Below are positions 15,059 to 23,647 of a stretch of DNA of 64,000 nt, one piece after another. The notes beneath the pieces were generated by a model. The model was not told the origin of the DNA. It did not search any database and worked only from the letters and a program-made list of their open reading frames with translations. The translations under genes and the position numbers were made by a program. Every line of letters begins with the position of its first letter. Positions within the stretch are counted from its first letter, which is position 1. The DNA comes from JAVBKU01 sp031553875 (GTDB lineage Bacteria; Bacteroidota; Bacteroidia; Bacteroidales; Rikenellaceae), in contig JAVBKU010000004.1 of assembly GCA_031553875.1 (NCBI GenBank), positions 124,001 to 188,000 on the forward strand, in the 5' to 3' direction.

Positions 15059-17908
15059 CTAATCCCCGTAAAGGTTATCGTAGAAGCTGTTGTTCTTGTC
15101 GTACTTGATGTCCTTGAGCAGGGCCGACTTCACGTTGATAGAGAAACTCCAGCTCTTGCGGAAACCGATCGGCACCCACGAGAAGCTCATCTGCCAGCAG
15201 TGCAGGTCGCGGGTAACAGATATCGTACCCGGGGTTACTTTACGCCCCTTGAAGTCGTAACCGCCGTCGAAGGTCACCCCCCATTTGGGCGTGAGGTTGA
15301 AACTGCCGTTGAATCCGAGGGTTTGGGTGATGGTGGCCGTATGCCCCGGCCTTGAGTAGCTGAAACTATAGTTGAACCCGAAGTTCCACGGGATGTTGAA
15401 GTCGTAGTATTGGGATGTCATCATCTGCCGCCTGGTGTTGGCGTCGAGCTGGCTGAAGGCCTCGCTGCCGAAGAAGCTGGCCTGGTCGGCGGTCACCGGC
15501 AAGGGAGCGGAGTTTATGTCATTTCGGGCTCCCGACGGATTGTTACTCGAATTGAACGAATAGCCGAACGACGTGGTGGCGCTGGTTATACGCCCGATCT
15601 TGCCGTCCTTGAGCATGAACCGGTTTATCTTTTGCCCGTTTTCGTTTATCTGGTATGGGTCTAACGTCGCCGAAACGTTGAGGCTTATACTCTTGGCCAG
15701 CGGCGCTCGCAGGTTGATTGCGAATGGGGCGAGGTTGAGCGAGTCGGCCAGGAAGTTATACGACGAGGCTATACTCAGGTTGTCCAGTATTTTTATCTTA
15801 CGCGTACCCGTGGAGTCCTGCCGGTTGCGCACTTTCATCTCGAGCGTATTACCGAGTGAGAATGTCAACGCCGCCCTTTGTCCCTTGCCTGGGATACCGT
15901 ATATCCCGTCCTGCCACGGCGAATAATAGCCGATGGTACCCGTGGAGTCGGTCTGCACGGGTTTATAATATCCGTATCCGCTGGAGCTGAAGTCAGGCGC
16001 GTAGGTGAAGCCCACCGACGGGGTCATAACATGTCGTATGGCCTGTATTATCGAGCCTTTCTTGAAAGTGAACGTTCCGTATATCTTCGTTGAGGCCGAT
16101 ACAGCGAAGTCGTAGTCGTACAGGCGGTAGAAGCCGTAGGTGGTGTCGGCGTTGACCACCTGGTTGACCGTGGGGTCCCACTCCTTGTCTATCTTGCGGA
16201 AGTACCACCTCTCGTTGTAGTTGGCGTTGGGGCTTAGGTTGATATACTTCAGCAGGTTTATGGAGGTGTTGATAGGTATCCTGTGCTGGATACCGTTCTT
16301 CATCTCCTTGAACATCTTCTCGGTGAACAGCTCGTTCTCCTTGACCGTGACGTTGTTGGTCATATTGGCCGTATAGCTCATCGATATCTTCTCATACCAC
16401 GCCTGCTTACCCACGGCGTTCTTGCGCCTGAATGGATAGATTCGCGACATGTTGAACACGATGTTGGGTATACTGAGCGCAATGGTCGTATCGTGCGAGT
16501 TCTGCGAGTGCTGTAAGTTGGCTGAAAGGGAGAACGGCGTACCCGCCCAGTTTTTTGAGTAGGCTATGGACGAGTTGGTCTGCGTGTTGAGGTAGTCGTT
16601 CATGTTCTGCGCCCCGTACTTCGAGTAACCACTGGTAGAGAAGTTGACGCTGGCCGAGAAGGTGGAATTGGGGCGGAATTTGGGGTCCTGCTGGTGCGAC
16701 CAGGTCATCTGGAAGTTACCCATGTTGTAATAGTCGGCGGCGCCCTTCTCTCCCATGATGTCCTTAGAGTAGTTGATGTTCAGCGCCCCGCTGAACTTAT
16801 ACCTCTTCACATATCGCGAGGCCAACGACGCCTCCCATGAGCCGAGAGTGTAGTAGCCGCCCAGCACGGTCATATCTATATAGTCGTTGAAGGCGAAATA
16901 GTAGCCCCCATTACGGATAAAGAACCCCTTCACCACTTCCTCTCCGTATTCCGGCAGGATAAATCCCGAATGGTGGCTGCTGGATATGGGGAAAAACCCG
17001 AACGGCAGCCCCAGGAAATATATGGGCACGTCCTCCATTACGAAATACGACGGCCCCACCACCACCTTCTTGCCGGGGATGGTCTTCGACTTGGTCATCG
17101 CAATGTAGAAGTGGGGATGGTCGACCTGGTTACACGTGGTATATTTACCGTGCGAGATGAAGATGGTGTTGTCGGGCATCTTCTTGACATTGTCGCCGAT
17201 GAGGTATCCTTCGCCCTCCTGTGTGGCCACGCCCTTGATCTTGGCCTTTTTGGTGTCGAGATTGTAGTTGATGGTGTCCATCGTGTAGGTGGCGCTGCCC
17301 TCCACGAATTCAGGGCGGGTGGGCTTGCCGCTGACCGTATCCTCACGACCATATGCGCGTATCTGCTTGGTGTCCATGTTGATACGCATGAAGTCGGCCT
17401 TTAGGGTCATGTTCTGGTACTTGATGTCGCCCTTTTCATATACGTACACCATCTTGGTGTCGAGGTCGTATATGAGTGAGTCCTCGTTCTTACCGTAGAT
17501 TATGTCGTCGAACATCTCCTTGCGCTGGGTGGTATCCACGACCCGCTGGCCTTCACGCTTCGGAGTGCGTTCGGGAGGAGTGTATGTTCCGCGGAAACCT
17601 ATGGAGTCGGGATTGATCTGGTTGGGGTCGCCGGGCACGGTCACCGGGGCGGTCGGAGCTGCGACGGGGATAGTATCGGCCTTTTGCCTGGACAGGCTGT
17701 CGGCTGCGGCTTTGCGGGCCCTACGTGCGGCCCTTGCGCTGGATTGCTTTGATATCCTTACGCTGTCTTCCGCCGAGATAGTAGTTGTGCTGGGAGAGGG
17801 GTTATTACGCCGGGCCTGCTGTCCTTCGCTCTGCTCGACGCTGAAAGACACTTGCCAAGCCAGGGCAAGCAAGAGGAATATGTATATATATTTTCTCTTT
17901 TGTGACAA
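15059..17908 (-). CDS. lptD: LPS assembly outer-membrane protein LptD, Bacteroidota type
   Basis: Outer-membrane translocon that inserts lipopolysaccharide into the outer leaflet. The N-terminal half is an OstA/LptA-like jellyroll (VYEKGDIKYQNMTLKADFMR and similar repeats). The C-terminal two thirds have alternating beta-barrel strands with aromatic ends, and the polypeptide finishes with a short polar tail. CNQVDHPHFYI and FGFFPISSSHHSGFILPEYG are conserved family blocks. The start is uncertain. The frame is open to TTG 18022, but a minus-strand -7 element (TAATTTTG, 18027-18020) overlaps that codon, so I prefer the TTG at 17908, which begins a clean signal sequence (SQKRKYIYIFLLLALAWQ) and gives 949 aa. 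It diverges from the amidase-mlaD genes. Confidence 0.88.
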   Translation of the reverse strand: MSQKRKYIYIFLLLALAWQVSFSVEQSEGQQARRNNPSPSTTTISAEDSVRISKQSSARAARRARKAAADSLSRQKADTIPVAAPTAPVTVPGDPNQINPDSIGFRGTYTPPERTPKREGQRVVDTTQRKEMFDDIIYGKNEDSLIYDLDTKMVYVYEKGDIKYQNMTLKADFMRINMDTKQIRAYGREDTVSGKPTRPEFVEGSATYTMDTINYNLDTKKAKIKGVATQEGEGYLIGDNVKKMPDNTIFISHGKYTTCNQVDHPHFYIAMTKSKTIPGKKVVVGPSYFVMEDVPIYFLGLPFGFFPISSSHHSGFILPEYGEEVVKGFFIRNGGYYFAFNDYIDMTVLGGYYTLGSWEASLASRYVKRYKFSGALNINYSKDIMGEKGAADYYNMGNFQMTWSHQQDPKFRPNSTFSASVNFSTSGYSKYGAQNMNDYLNTQTNSSIAYSKNWAGTPFSLSANLQHSQNSHDTTIALSIPNIVFNMSRIYPFRRKNAVGKQAWYEKISMSYTANMTNNVTVKENELFTEKMFKEMKNGIQHRIPINTSINLLKYINLSPNANYNERWYFRKIDKEWDPTVNQVVNADTTYGFYRLYDYDFAVSASTKIYGTFTFKKGSIIQAIRHVMTPSVGFTYAPDFSSSGYGYYKPVQTDSTGTIGYYSPWQDGIYGIPGKGQRAALTFSLGNTLEMKVRNRQDSTGTRKIKILDNLSIASSYNFLADSLNLAPFAINLRAPLAKSISLNVSATLDPYQINENGQKINRFMLKDGKIGRITSATTSFGYSFNSSNNPSGARNDINSAPLPVTADQASFFGSEAFSQLDANTRRQMMTSQYYDFNIPWNFGFNYSFSYSRPGHTATITQTLGFNGSFNLTPKWGVTFDGGYDFKGRKVTPGTISVTRDLHCWQMSFSWVPIGFRKSWSFSINVKSALLKDIKYDKNNSFYDNLYGD

Positions 17909-17926
17909 CAATTCCCAACAAATATT

Positions 17927-17934
17927 TAACTTTG
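17927..17934 (+). promoter_or_regulatory. Possible amidase promoter -7 (TAACTTTG) inside the lptD 5' region
   Basis: TAACTTTG matches the consensus. A TTTG lies 24 bp upstream at 17899-17902, slightly longer than ideal. It would give the amidase a leader of about 120 nt overlapping the lptD leader. Confidence 0.35.
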
Positions 17935-18019
17935 CATGGCCGTAACCCTTTGACGGTGCCTGTACAGACGTGTCGCGGCGGGCCTTGCGAAGCAAGGAAT
18001 ATAACCCTGAATTCGCCGA

Positions 18020-18027
18020 CAAAATTA
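18020..18027 (-). promoter_or_regulatory. lptD -7 element (TAATTTTG, minus strand)
   Basis: CAAAATTA on the plus strand is TAATTTTG on the minus strand, a full match to TAnnTTTG. Transcription would start near 18013, so any lptD start must lie downstream of that. Only 35 bp separate it from the divergent amidase ATG. Confidence 0.5.
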
Positions 18028-18061
18028 ATTAAAAAAAAGTAGATACCTAACGTTTACACCT

Positions 18062-19342
18062 ATGAATCTTTCGCGAATAACTCTTTTGGTGTCGCTTGTC
18101 CTGGGTTCACTTCTGTGGAGTTCCGGGCAGGGCGCGTTGGCGCAGAGTTCGAGGGTGGGTATCAGTACCGTCGTGCTGGATGCCGGTCATGGGGGAAAAG
18201 ACCCCGGAACGGTCTACGGCCAGTATCACGAAAAAGACATAACTCTCGCCGTAGCACTGCGCCTCGGCGCGCTCATAGAGGAGAACTATCCCGAGGTCAA
18301 GGTGGTCTACACGCGCAAGACCGACGTGTTCGTGCCCCTCGATCAGCGCGGCGACATAGCCAACAAGGCCGGCGCCGACCTCTTCATGTCGATACACGTC
18401 AACGCCTCCAAGGGTCCTACGGCCAGCGGCACGGAGACTTTCGTAATGGGGATAACCAAGTCGGCGGGTAACCTCGACATCGCCATGAGGGAGAACGACG
18501 TCATAACCTACGAAAAGGACTATTCGGCCAAATACCAGGGTTACACGCCCGGGTCGTCGGAGTCATTCATCATATTCTCGCTTATGCAGTACTCCTACCT
18601 GGAGCAGAGCATGCAGTTGGCACAGATCGTGCAGCAGCAGTACCAGAAGACCACGCCATTGGTGGGCAGGGGAGTTAAGCAGGCCGGGTTCCTGGTGTTG
18701 TGGCGTACGGCCATGCCCAGTATCCTGACCGAGGTGGGATTCCTTTCCAACGGTACCGACAGGGCAGAGATAGTGACGCGCAAGGGGCAGGAACGCCTGT
18801 CGAGGGCGCTGTTCAACGCTTTCAGTATCTATAAGACCAAGGCGGAGGGTAAGACCTCGTACAAGTTGCTCGACATAAGCGATATAGTGGCTCAGACAGG
18901 CGACGGCCAGACAGTAAACCAGAATGTCCCCGCCGCGGAAGTGCAGGCTGAAACGGTAGATGTTGCGACTGCTGCCGAAACCGCTCCCGTTGTAAAGGAG
19001 CCGCAGCCGGCCCAACCCGTAAGGCAGGAACCGGCACGCACGCAACCTGTGAAGGAAACGCCGAAGCCCGCTGTATCAGCTTCCGACAAGGGAGTGATAT
19101 ACAGGATACAGGTGTGCAGTTCGGTGAAGAAAATACCGCTTAACGACCCGACCTTCAAGGCCTACCGCAATAAAGTGGAGGAGAGGGTGATAGACGGCCG
19201 TTATAAATATTATGTTTGTCCCACGACGTCGTACGACGAGGCGGTGGCATTGCAGAATTCTGTCCGCCGTACCTTCGACGGGGCGTTCATCGTGGCATTC
19301 AAGGACGGTAAGCCAGTACCGGTGAGCAGTGTAAGGAAGTAA
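18062..19342 (+). CDS. N-acetylmuramoyl-L-alanine amidase with C-terminal SPOR-like domain
   Basis: Periplasmic zinc amidase (Amidase_3/AmiC-like) that removes stem peptides from peptidoglycan during daughter-cell separation, 426 aa. A signal peptide covers residues 1 to about 28 (ending SGQGALAQ). The catalytic domain has VLDAGHGGKDPG, a Glu in HEKDITLAVALRLG, MSIHVNAS and LTEVGFLSN, supplying the zinc ligands and catalytic Glu. A Pro/Ala/Glu-rich linker (about residues 290-335) leads to a C-terminal SPOR-like domain (VIYRIQVCSSVKKIPLNDP to the end) expected to bind denuded glycan at the septum. It is followed by mlaD 52 bp downstream. The amidase-mlaD order beside lptD is a common Bacteroidota envelope arrangement. 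Confidence 0.9.
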   Translation: MNLSRITLLVSLVLGSLLWSSGQGALAQSSRVGISTVVLDAGHGGKDPGTVYGQYHEKDITLAVALRLGALIEENYPEVKVVYTRKTDVFVPLDQRGDIANKAGADLFMSIHVNASKGPTASGTETFVMGITKSAGNLDIAMRENDVITYEKDYSAKYQGYTPGSSESFIIFSLMQYSYLEQSMQLAQIVQQQYQKTTPLVGRGVKQAGFLVLWRTAMPSILTEVGFLSNGTDRAEIVTRKGQERLSRALFNAFSIYKTKAEGKTSYKLLDISDIVAQTGDGQTVNQNVPAAEVQAETVDVATAAETAPVVKEPQPAQPVRQEPARTQPVKETPKPAVSASDKGVIYRIQVCSSVKKIPLNDPTFKAYRNKVEERVIDGRYKYYVCPTTSYDEAVALQNSVRRTFDGAFIVAFKDGKPVPVSSVRK

Positions 19343-19394
19343 AAAGTATGGGGGGAAGCCCTTATCGGAAATTATAAAAAAGAGTGATCGAATC

Positions 19395-20351
19395 ATGAAA
19401 TTGAAGGTTAGCAGGGAGTTTAAGATCGGAGTTTTCGGGGTAGCCATGATATTGTGCCTTTACTGGGGTATAAATTTCCTGAGAGGTAAGGATATATTCA
19501 GCAGCAACAATACCTACTACGCCTGCTATGAACAGGTAAGCGGGGTGCAGGTGTCCTCGCCCGTGGTTATCAAGGGTTTCAAGATAGGTACCATTACCAG
19601 CATGAGTTATGACCCGAGGCGTTCGGACAAGATAGTGCTGCAGCTCAATATAAAATCTAAGTTCCTGATTCCCGATAACTCTACGGCCCGTATTTTCAGC
19701 GACGGCCTTCTGGGTAATAAGGCCATAGAGATCGACCTGGGTAACAGCACCAAGTACCTCAGTAGCGGCGACACACTCCATTCGTTCATGGAGAAGGACT
19801 TTATGGAAGTGGCGGGCAACGAGTTCGACTTCCTCAAGGAGAGGATAGCTACTGTGACCGATAAGCTCACCACAACCCTCGACAACCTCAATAAGATACT
19901 CTCCGAGAACAGCGGCAGTATAAATACCACCATGACCAACTTCGCGGAGATATCCGGTAACCTCAATTACATTGTAACCGAAGAGAAGGATGACATCCGC
20001 GATATAGTGGCCAACCTCAAGAGTCTGTCGGCTACGCTGAAGGAGAACTCAGGTAACCTCGCCGACATCATGAAGAACACGGCCAGCTTCACCGACTCGC
20101 TCGCCAACAGTAATATCCCCGCCACCGTGGAAAATCTCAACAAGACTATGGGGCAGTTCAACTCTATCCTCGCCAAGATCGACAAGGGAGAGGGTAGTGT
20201 GGGTATGCTGGTGAACGACAAGGCACTGTACGATTCTCTGGTGTCTGCCAGCGGTAACCTGTCTATGCTGTTGGAGGACCTGAAGGCGAATCCCAAACGT
20301 TATATCAACGTGACTATATTCGGCGGCAAGGACAAGAGCAAGGCCAAGTAA
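19395..20351 (+). CDS. MlaD/MCE-domain lipid-transport protein
   Basis: Inner-membrane-anchored, periplasmic lipid-binding subunit of an MCE/Mla-type phospholipid transport system, 318 aa. A single N-terminal transmembrane helix (about residues 10-27, FKIGVFGVAMILCLYWGINF) is followed by the MCE domain, recognised by YYACYEQVSGVQVSSPVVIKG and DGLLGNKAIEIDLG. The second half is helical and repetitive (SGNLNYIV, SGNLADIM, SGNLSMLL), probably forming the coiled-coil tube of these proteins. The ATPase and permease subunits (mlaF, mlaE) are not in the window. It is probably in one operon with the amidase upstream. Confidence 0.88.
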   Translation: MKLKVSREFKIGVFGVAMILCLYWGINFLRGKDIFSSNNTYYACYEQVSGVQVSSPVVIKGFKIGTITSMSYDPRRSDKIVLQLNIKSKFLIPDNSTARIFSDGLLGNKAIEIDLGNSTKYLSSGDTLHSFMEKDFMEVAGNEFDFLKERIATVTDKLTTTLDNLNKILSENSGSINTTMTNFAEISGNLNYIVTEEKDDIRDIVANLKSLSATLKENSGNLADIMKNTASFTDSLANSNIPATVENLNKTMGQFNSILAKIDKGEGSVGMLVNDKALYDSLVSASGNLSMLLEDLKANPKRYINVTIFGGKDKSKAK

Positions 20352-20422
20352 ACCGCTGCTGATATCGGAGCTTGCTTCCGCGTATATCACGCCATTCCCT
20401 AAATATCTAACAGTTCCCAGCC

Positions 20423-22921
20423 TTGATCTATCCCGAAAATTTCGATGCCAAGATAGGTTTCGACCGCGTCGTGTCGCAGGTCGCCGCTCTCTGTTCCACT
20501 CGTGGAGCGGTGGAGAAGTTGAGCGGGCAGGATTTCTCGGCGGACTATGCTGAGGTTTCGGGCCGTCTGGCCCTATCCGACGAGATGCGTACCGTGCTGA
20601 TGATGGAGGGCGACTTTCCCGATGAGGGATATGTCGATATGGACGGCTTCCTTTCCAAAGTGGATATATCGGGGATGTTTCTCGAAACCGAGGAGATAGT
20701 CATTCTGCGCCGGGGGCTGGCGATGGTCAAGGACCTCACCGCATTCTTCAATTCCCGTACGGAAGGGCAATATCCCGCCCTGCGCGAGTTCTCTTCGGGG
20801 ACCAGAGGGTTCGCGGATATAATCAACCATATAGACAGCATCATAGATAAATTCGGCAAGGTGCGTGACAACGCCTCGCCCGAACTCTACACCCTGCGCC
20901 GCAGGATACGTGAGAACGAAGGGTTGATGTCAAAGCGCCTGCACCAGATACTGGGAGCGGCGCAGGCCTCCGGGCTGGTCGACCCCGACGCGCAGATATC
21001 GCTCCGTGACGGGAGGGCCGTTATCCCCGTGCCGGTGGGTAACAAGCGTAAGATAAGCGGTTTCGTGCATGATGAATCCGCCACAGGAAAGACCGTATAT
21101 ATCGAGCCTGTCGAGGTGGTGGAGCTTAATAACGAACTCCGCGAAATGGAGTACGAGCAACGCCGCGAGGTGGTCCGTATACTTACCCGCTTTACCGATA
21201 TGATCCGCCCCGAAATGCCCGATATAAAGGCCTCGGCCGATTACCTCACCTCGGTGGATATGATAAGGGCCAAGGCGCGGTACGCCATCCAGAACGGGTG
21301 TGTGAAACCGATAGTGATTCCTGGGGCGCAGGTGTCGTTGAGGCAGGCGCGCCACCCTCTGCTTGCACAGACCCTTGCCAAGGAGGGCCGCCCTATAGTG
21401 CCGTTAGATATCGCACTTGACACAAATCACCATATACTCGTTATCTCCGGTCCCAATGCAGGCGGTAAGTCGGTGTGCCTCAAGACAGTGGGCCTGTTGC
21501 AGTATATGCTACAGAAGGGATTCCTTGTACCCGCTTCGGAAAATTCGGAGATGGGGATATTCAAGGATATATTTATCGACATAGGCGATGAGCAGTCCAT
21601 AGATAACGACCTCAGTACCTACAGCTCCCACCTGCTGAATATGAAGCATATAGTCCGCGGGGCGGACAATCGTTCGCTGGTGCTTATCGACGAATTCGGA
21701 TCGGGGACGGAGCCAGTCATAGGGGGCGCCATAGCCGAGGCCATATTGCAGAGGTTGGAGGAGAGGGGATGTTTCGCCGTGATCACCACGCACTATTCCA
21801 ACCTGAAATACTATGCCTCCAACGCCAAGGGCATTATCAACGGGGCTATGACCTTCGACGTGCAGAATATCCGCCCTCTGTTCAAGCTGGAGGTGGGGCG
21901 TCCTGGCAGCTCATTCGCCGTGGAGATAGCCCGCAGCATAGGTCTGCCCGAGGATATAATCCGTGCGGCGGCCGAAAAGGCGGGGAGCGACCATATCAAT
22001 ATCGAGCGCCAGTTGAGGGAGATAGCCCGAGACAAACGCTACTGGGAGGAGAAACGCGACAAGATCCGCGTGTCTGAGCGCCGTACCGACGAGCTGGCTG
22101 AGAAGTACGAGGCCGAACTATCCGAGCTTCGCGCCGAGCGCAAGAAGATACTGCGTGAGGCCAAGAGCGAAGCTGAGAATATAGTGTCCGAAGCCAACCG
22201 CCGTATCGAGAATACCATACGTGAGATCAAGGAGTCGCAGGCCGACAAGGAACGTACGGTCATAGCCCGCAAAAAGGTCGAGGCGTTCAAAAGCGAGATC
22301 AAGGACGACAGCCACGACGATGAGGCCATCGACCGCAAGATACAGAGCCTCCGCGAGCGCGAACAACGCCGCCTGGAGCGCAGGAGGCAGAGAGACGGCG
22401 CGGCTCCCGCAGGTAAGCCTACGCCCGAAACGCCGAAGCCCAAGGAAATAGCCGCCGGCGTAAGGGTAAGGATCAAGGACCAGAACGCAGTGGGCGAAGT
22501 GGTGGAAATACGCGGCGGCAAGGCCATGGTAGCCATCGGGCAGATAATGACAACTATAGCCAAGGACCGCCTCGAGGCCATATCCAACGCCGAGTACAAA
22601 AAGGGCGCAGGCGGCTCGGCTCCTGCCCGCATAAACGTCTCCCAGGGCTACGACGTGATGCAGAAACGGCTCAACTTCTCCCACAAGATCGACCTGCGCG
22701 GCATGCGCGTGGACGAGGCGTTAGATAAGGTCACGGAATTTGTCGACCAGGCCATTATGCTCGGCATCGGCGAGTTGAGTATCCTCCACGGCAAGGGTAC
22801 GGGCGCGCTCAAGGAGGAGATACGCCGTTATCTGCGCACTGTAGAGCTTGTCGATAGCGTTGCCGATGAACGCGAGGAACAGGGCGGGGCGGGTATCACC
22901 GTGGTGAGGCTTGACGTGTAG
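20423..22921 (+). CDS. mutS2: Endonuclease MutS2
   Basis: MutS-like ATPase with nuclease domain that suppresses recombination and, in other bacteria, acts on collided ribosomes, 832 aa. Order: clamp and lever helices; ATPase with Walker A GPNAGGKSV (about residue 343), the Walker B/signature region LVLIDEFGSGTEP, and ITTHYSNLKYY; a long coiled coil (about 510-650) very rich in Glu/Arg/Lys; a KOW-like segment (AAGVRVRIKDQNAVGEVVEI); and a C-terminal Smr nuclease domain with KIDLRGMRVDEAL and LHGKGTGAL. The start codon is TTG at 20423, giving MIYPENFDAKIGFD, which matches the expected family N-terminus. No in-frame ATG sits nearby. Confidence 0.93.
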   Translation: MIYPENFDAKIGFDRVVSQVAALCSTRGAVEKLSGQDFSADYAEVSGRLALSDEMRTVLMMEGDFPDEGYVDMDGFLSKVDISGMFLETEEIVILRRGLAMVKDLTAFFNSRTEGQYPALREFSSGTRGFADIINHIDSIIDKFGKVRDNASPELYTLRRRIRENEGLMSKRLHQILGAAQASGLVDPDAQISLRDGRAVIPVPVGNKRKISGFVHDESATGKTVYIEPVEVVELNNELREMEYEQRREVVRILTRFTDMIRPEMPDIKASADYLTSVDMIRAKARYAIQNGCVKPIVIPGAQVSLRQARHPLLAQTLAKEGRPIVPLDIALDTNHHILVISGPNAGGKSVCLKTVGLLQYMLQKGFLVPASENSEMGIFKDIFIDIGDEQSIDNDLSTYSSHLLNMKHIVRGADNRSLVLIDEFGSGTEPVIGGAIAEAILQRLEERGCFAVITTHYSNLKYYASNAKGIINGAMTFDVQNIRPLFKLEVGRPGSSFAVEIARSIGLPEDIIRAAAEKAGSDHINIERQLREIARDKRYWEEKRDKIRVSERRTDELAEKYEAELSELRAERKKILREAKSEAENIVSEANRRIENTIREIKESQADKERTVIARKKVEAFKSEIKDDSHDDEAIDRKIQSLREREQRRLERRRQRDGAAPAGKPTPETPKPKEIAAGVRVRIKDQNAVGEVVEIRGGKAMVAIGQIMTTIAKDRLEAISNAEYKKGAGGSAPARINVSQGYDVMQKRLNFSHKIDLRGMRVDEALDKVTEFVDQAIMLGIGELSILHGKGTGALKEEIRRYLRTVELVDSVADEREEQGGAGITVVRLDV

Positions 22922-22986
22922 CCGGGTGTTTGTATATTTATAAATTTAACAGGAGACCAATCAATCACTTTGTTAAATATTTCCGC

Positions 22987-23430
22987 ATGGAGAAAAGTAG
23001 ATACATATTATATTTTTTTATCACGATTATCCATGTTATAATAACTGGATGTCAACACAATAGGCCGAAAGCTGAATTTTATCGTGGAATAAATGAACAG
23101 GATACCGCTTATTTGACATTAAATATAATAGAGAATCGCTTTTATGGGAAATACGAGGTGCGTAAAGGTTGCGATATTTACAGAACAGGGGACATCCGAG
23201 GCAATGTAAAAGGAGATACTCTTATAGGCGATTTTTATTATAAACCTTATGGCAGTAGAGATAAAAAAAGAATTCCTTTTGCACTCTTACAAAGGGATAG
23301 TATACTATTAGTAGGCAAAGGCGTAGCTGCAACCTATATGGGAATACCGTTTTTTGTTCCCGATGTTCCGATTGATTATGAGAATCCGGAGTTTGTATTA
23401 ATGAGAACCCCCAAGAATACCTTGCAATAG
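22987..23430 (+). CDS. Small orphan lipoprotein, AT-rich, unknown function
   Basis: 147 aa from the ATG at 22987, which starts a lipoprotein signal (MEKSRYILYFFITIIHVIITGC) with Cys at residue 22. The frame is open from 22930, but that extension lacks a signal sequence. The mature part is predicted beta-rich, with repeated short strands (NRFYGKYEVRKG, GNVKGDTLIGDFYYKPYG) and no motif I recognise. Base and codon use differ sharply from all neighbours: it is conspicuously AT-rich, with AAA, ATA and TTA codons, while mutS2 and murF are GC-rich. This suggests recent horizontal gain. It has no own terminator that I can see. Function unknown. Confidence 0.65.
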   Translation: MEKSRYILYFFITIIHVIITGCQHNRPKAEFYRGINEQDTAYLTLNIIENRFYGKYEVRKGCDIYRTGDIRGNVKGDTLIGDFYYKPYGSRDKKRIPFALLQRDSILLVGKGVAATYMGIPFFVPDVPIDYENPEFVLMRTPKNTLQ

Positions 23431-23572
23431 TTAAAATAACGAAGGGTTTGAGTTATGTATCGCTACGCAAAACATATACTAATAAAAGAGACGTAAATAG
23501 CATATTTTCACATTTGCCGTTTCTGCGGGTATTTTTTGCGCTCACTATTCTAAAAATCCCCCAATTACTTTG

Positions 23573-23580
23573 TATCTTTG
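23573..23580 (+). promoter_or_regulatory. murF-alr -7 element (TATCTTTG)
   Basis: TATCTTTG matches TAnnTTTG. The start of transcription would be near 23587. This supports ATG 23648 over ATG 23591. No TTTG occurs at proper -33 spacing. Confidence 0.5.
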
Positions 23581-23647
23581 GAGGAATTGAATGTTGTCCC
23601 CGGATTGCCAGTGGCAGACCGTGGGCGGTATTATAATATTTGCGCGT

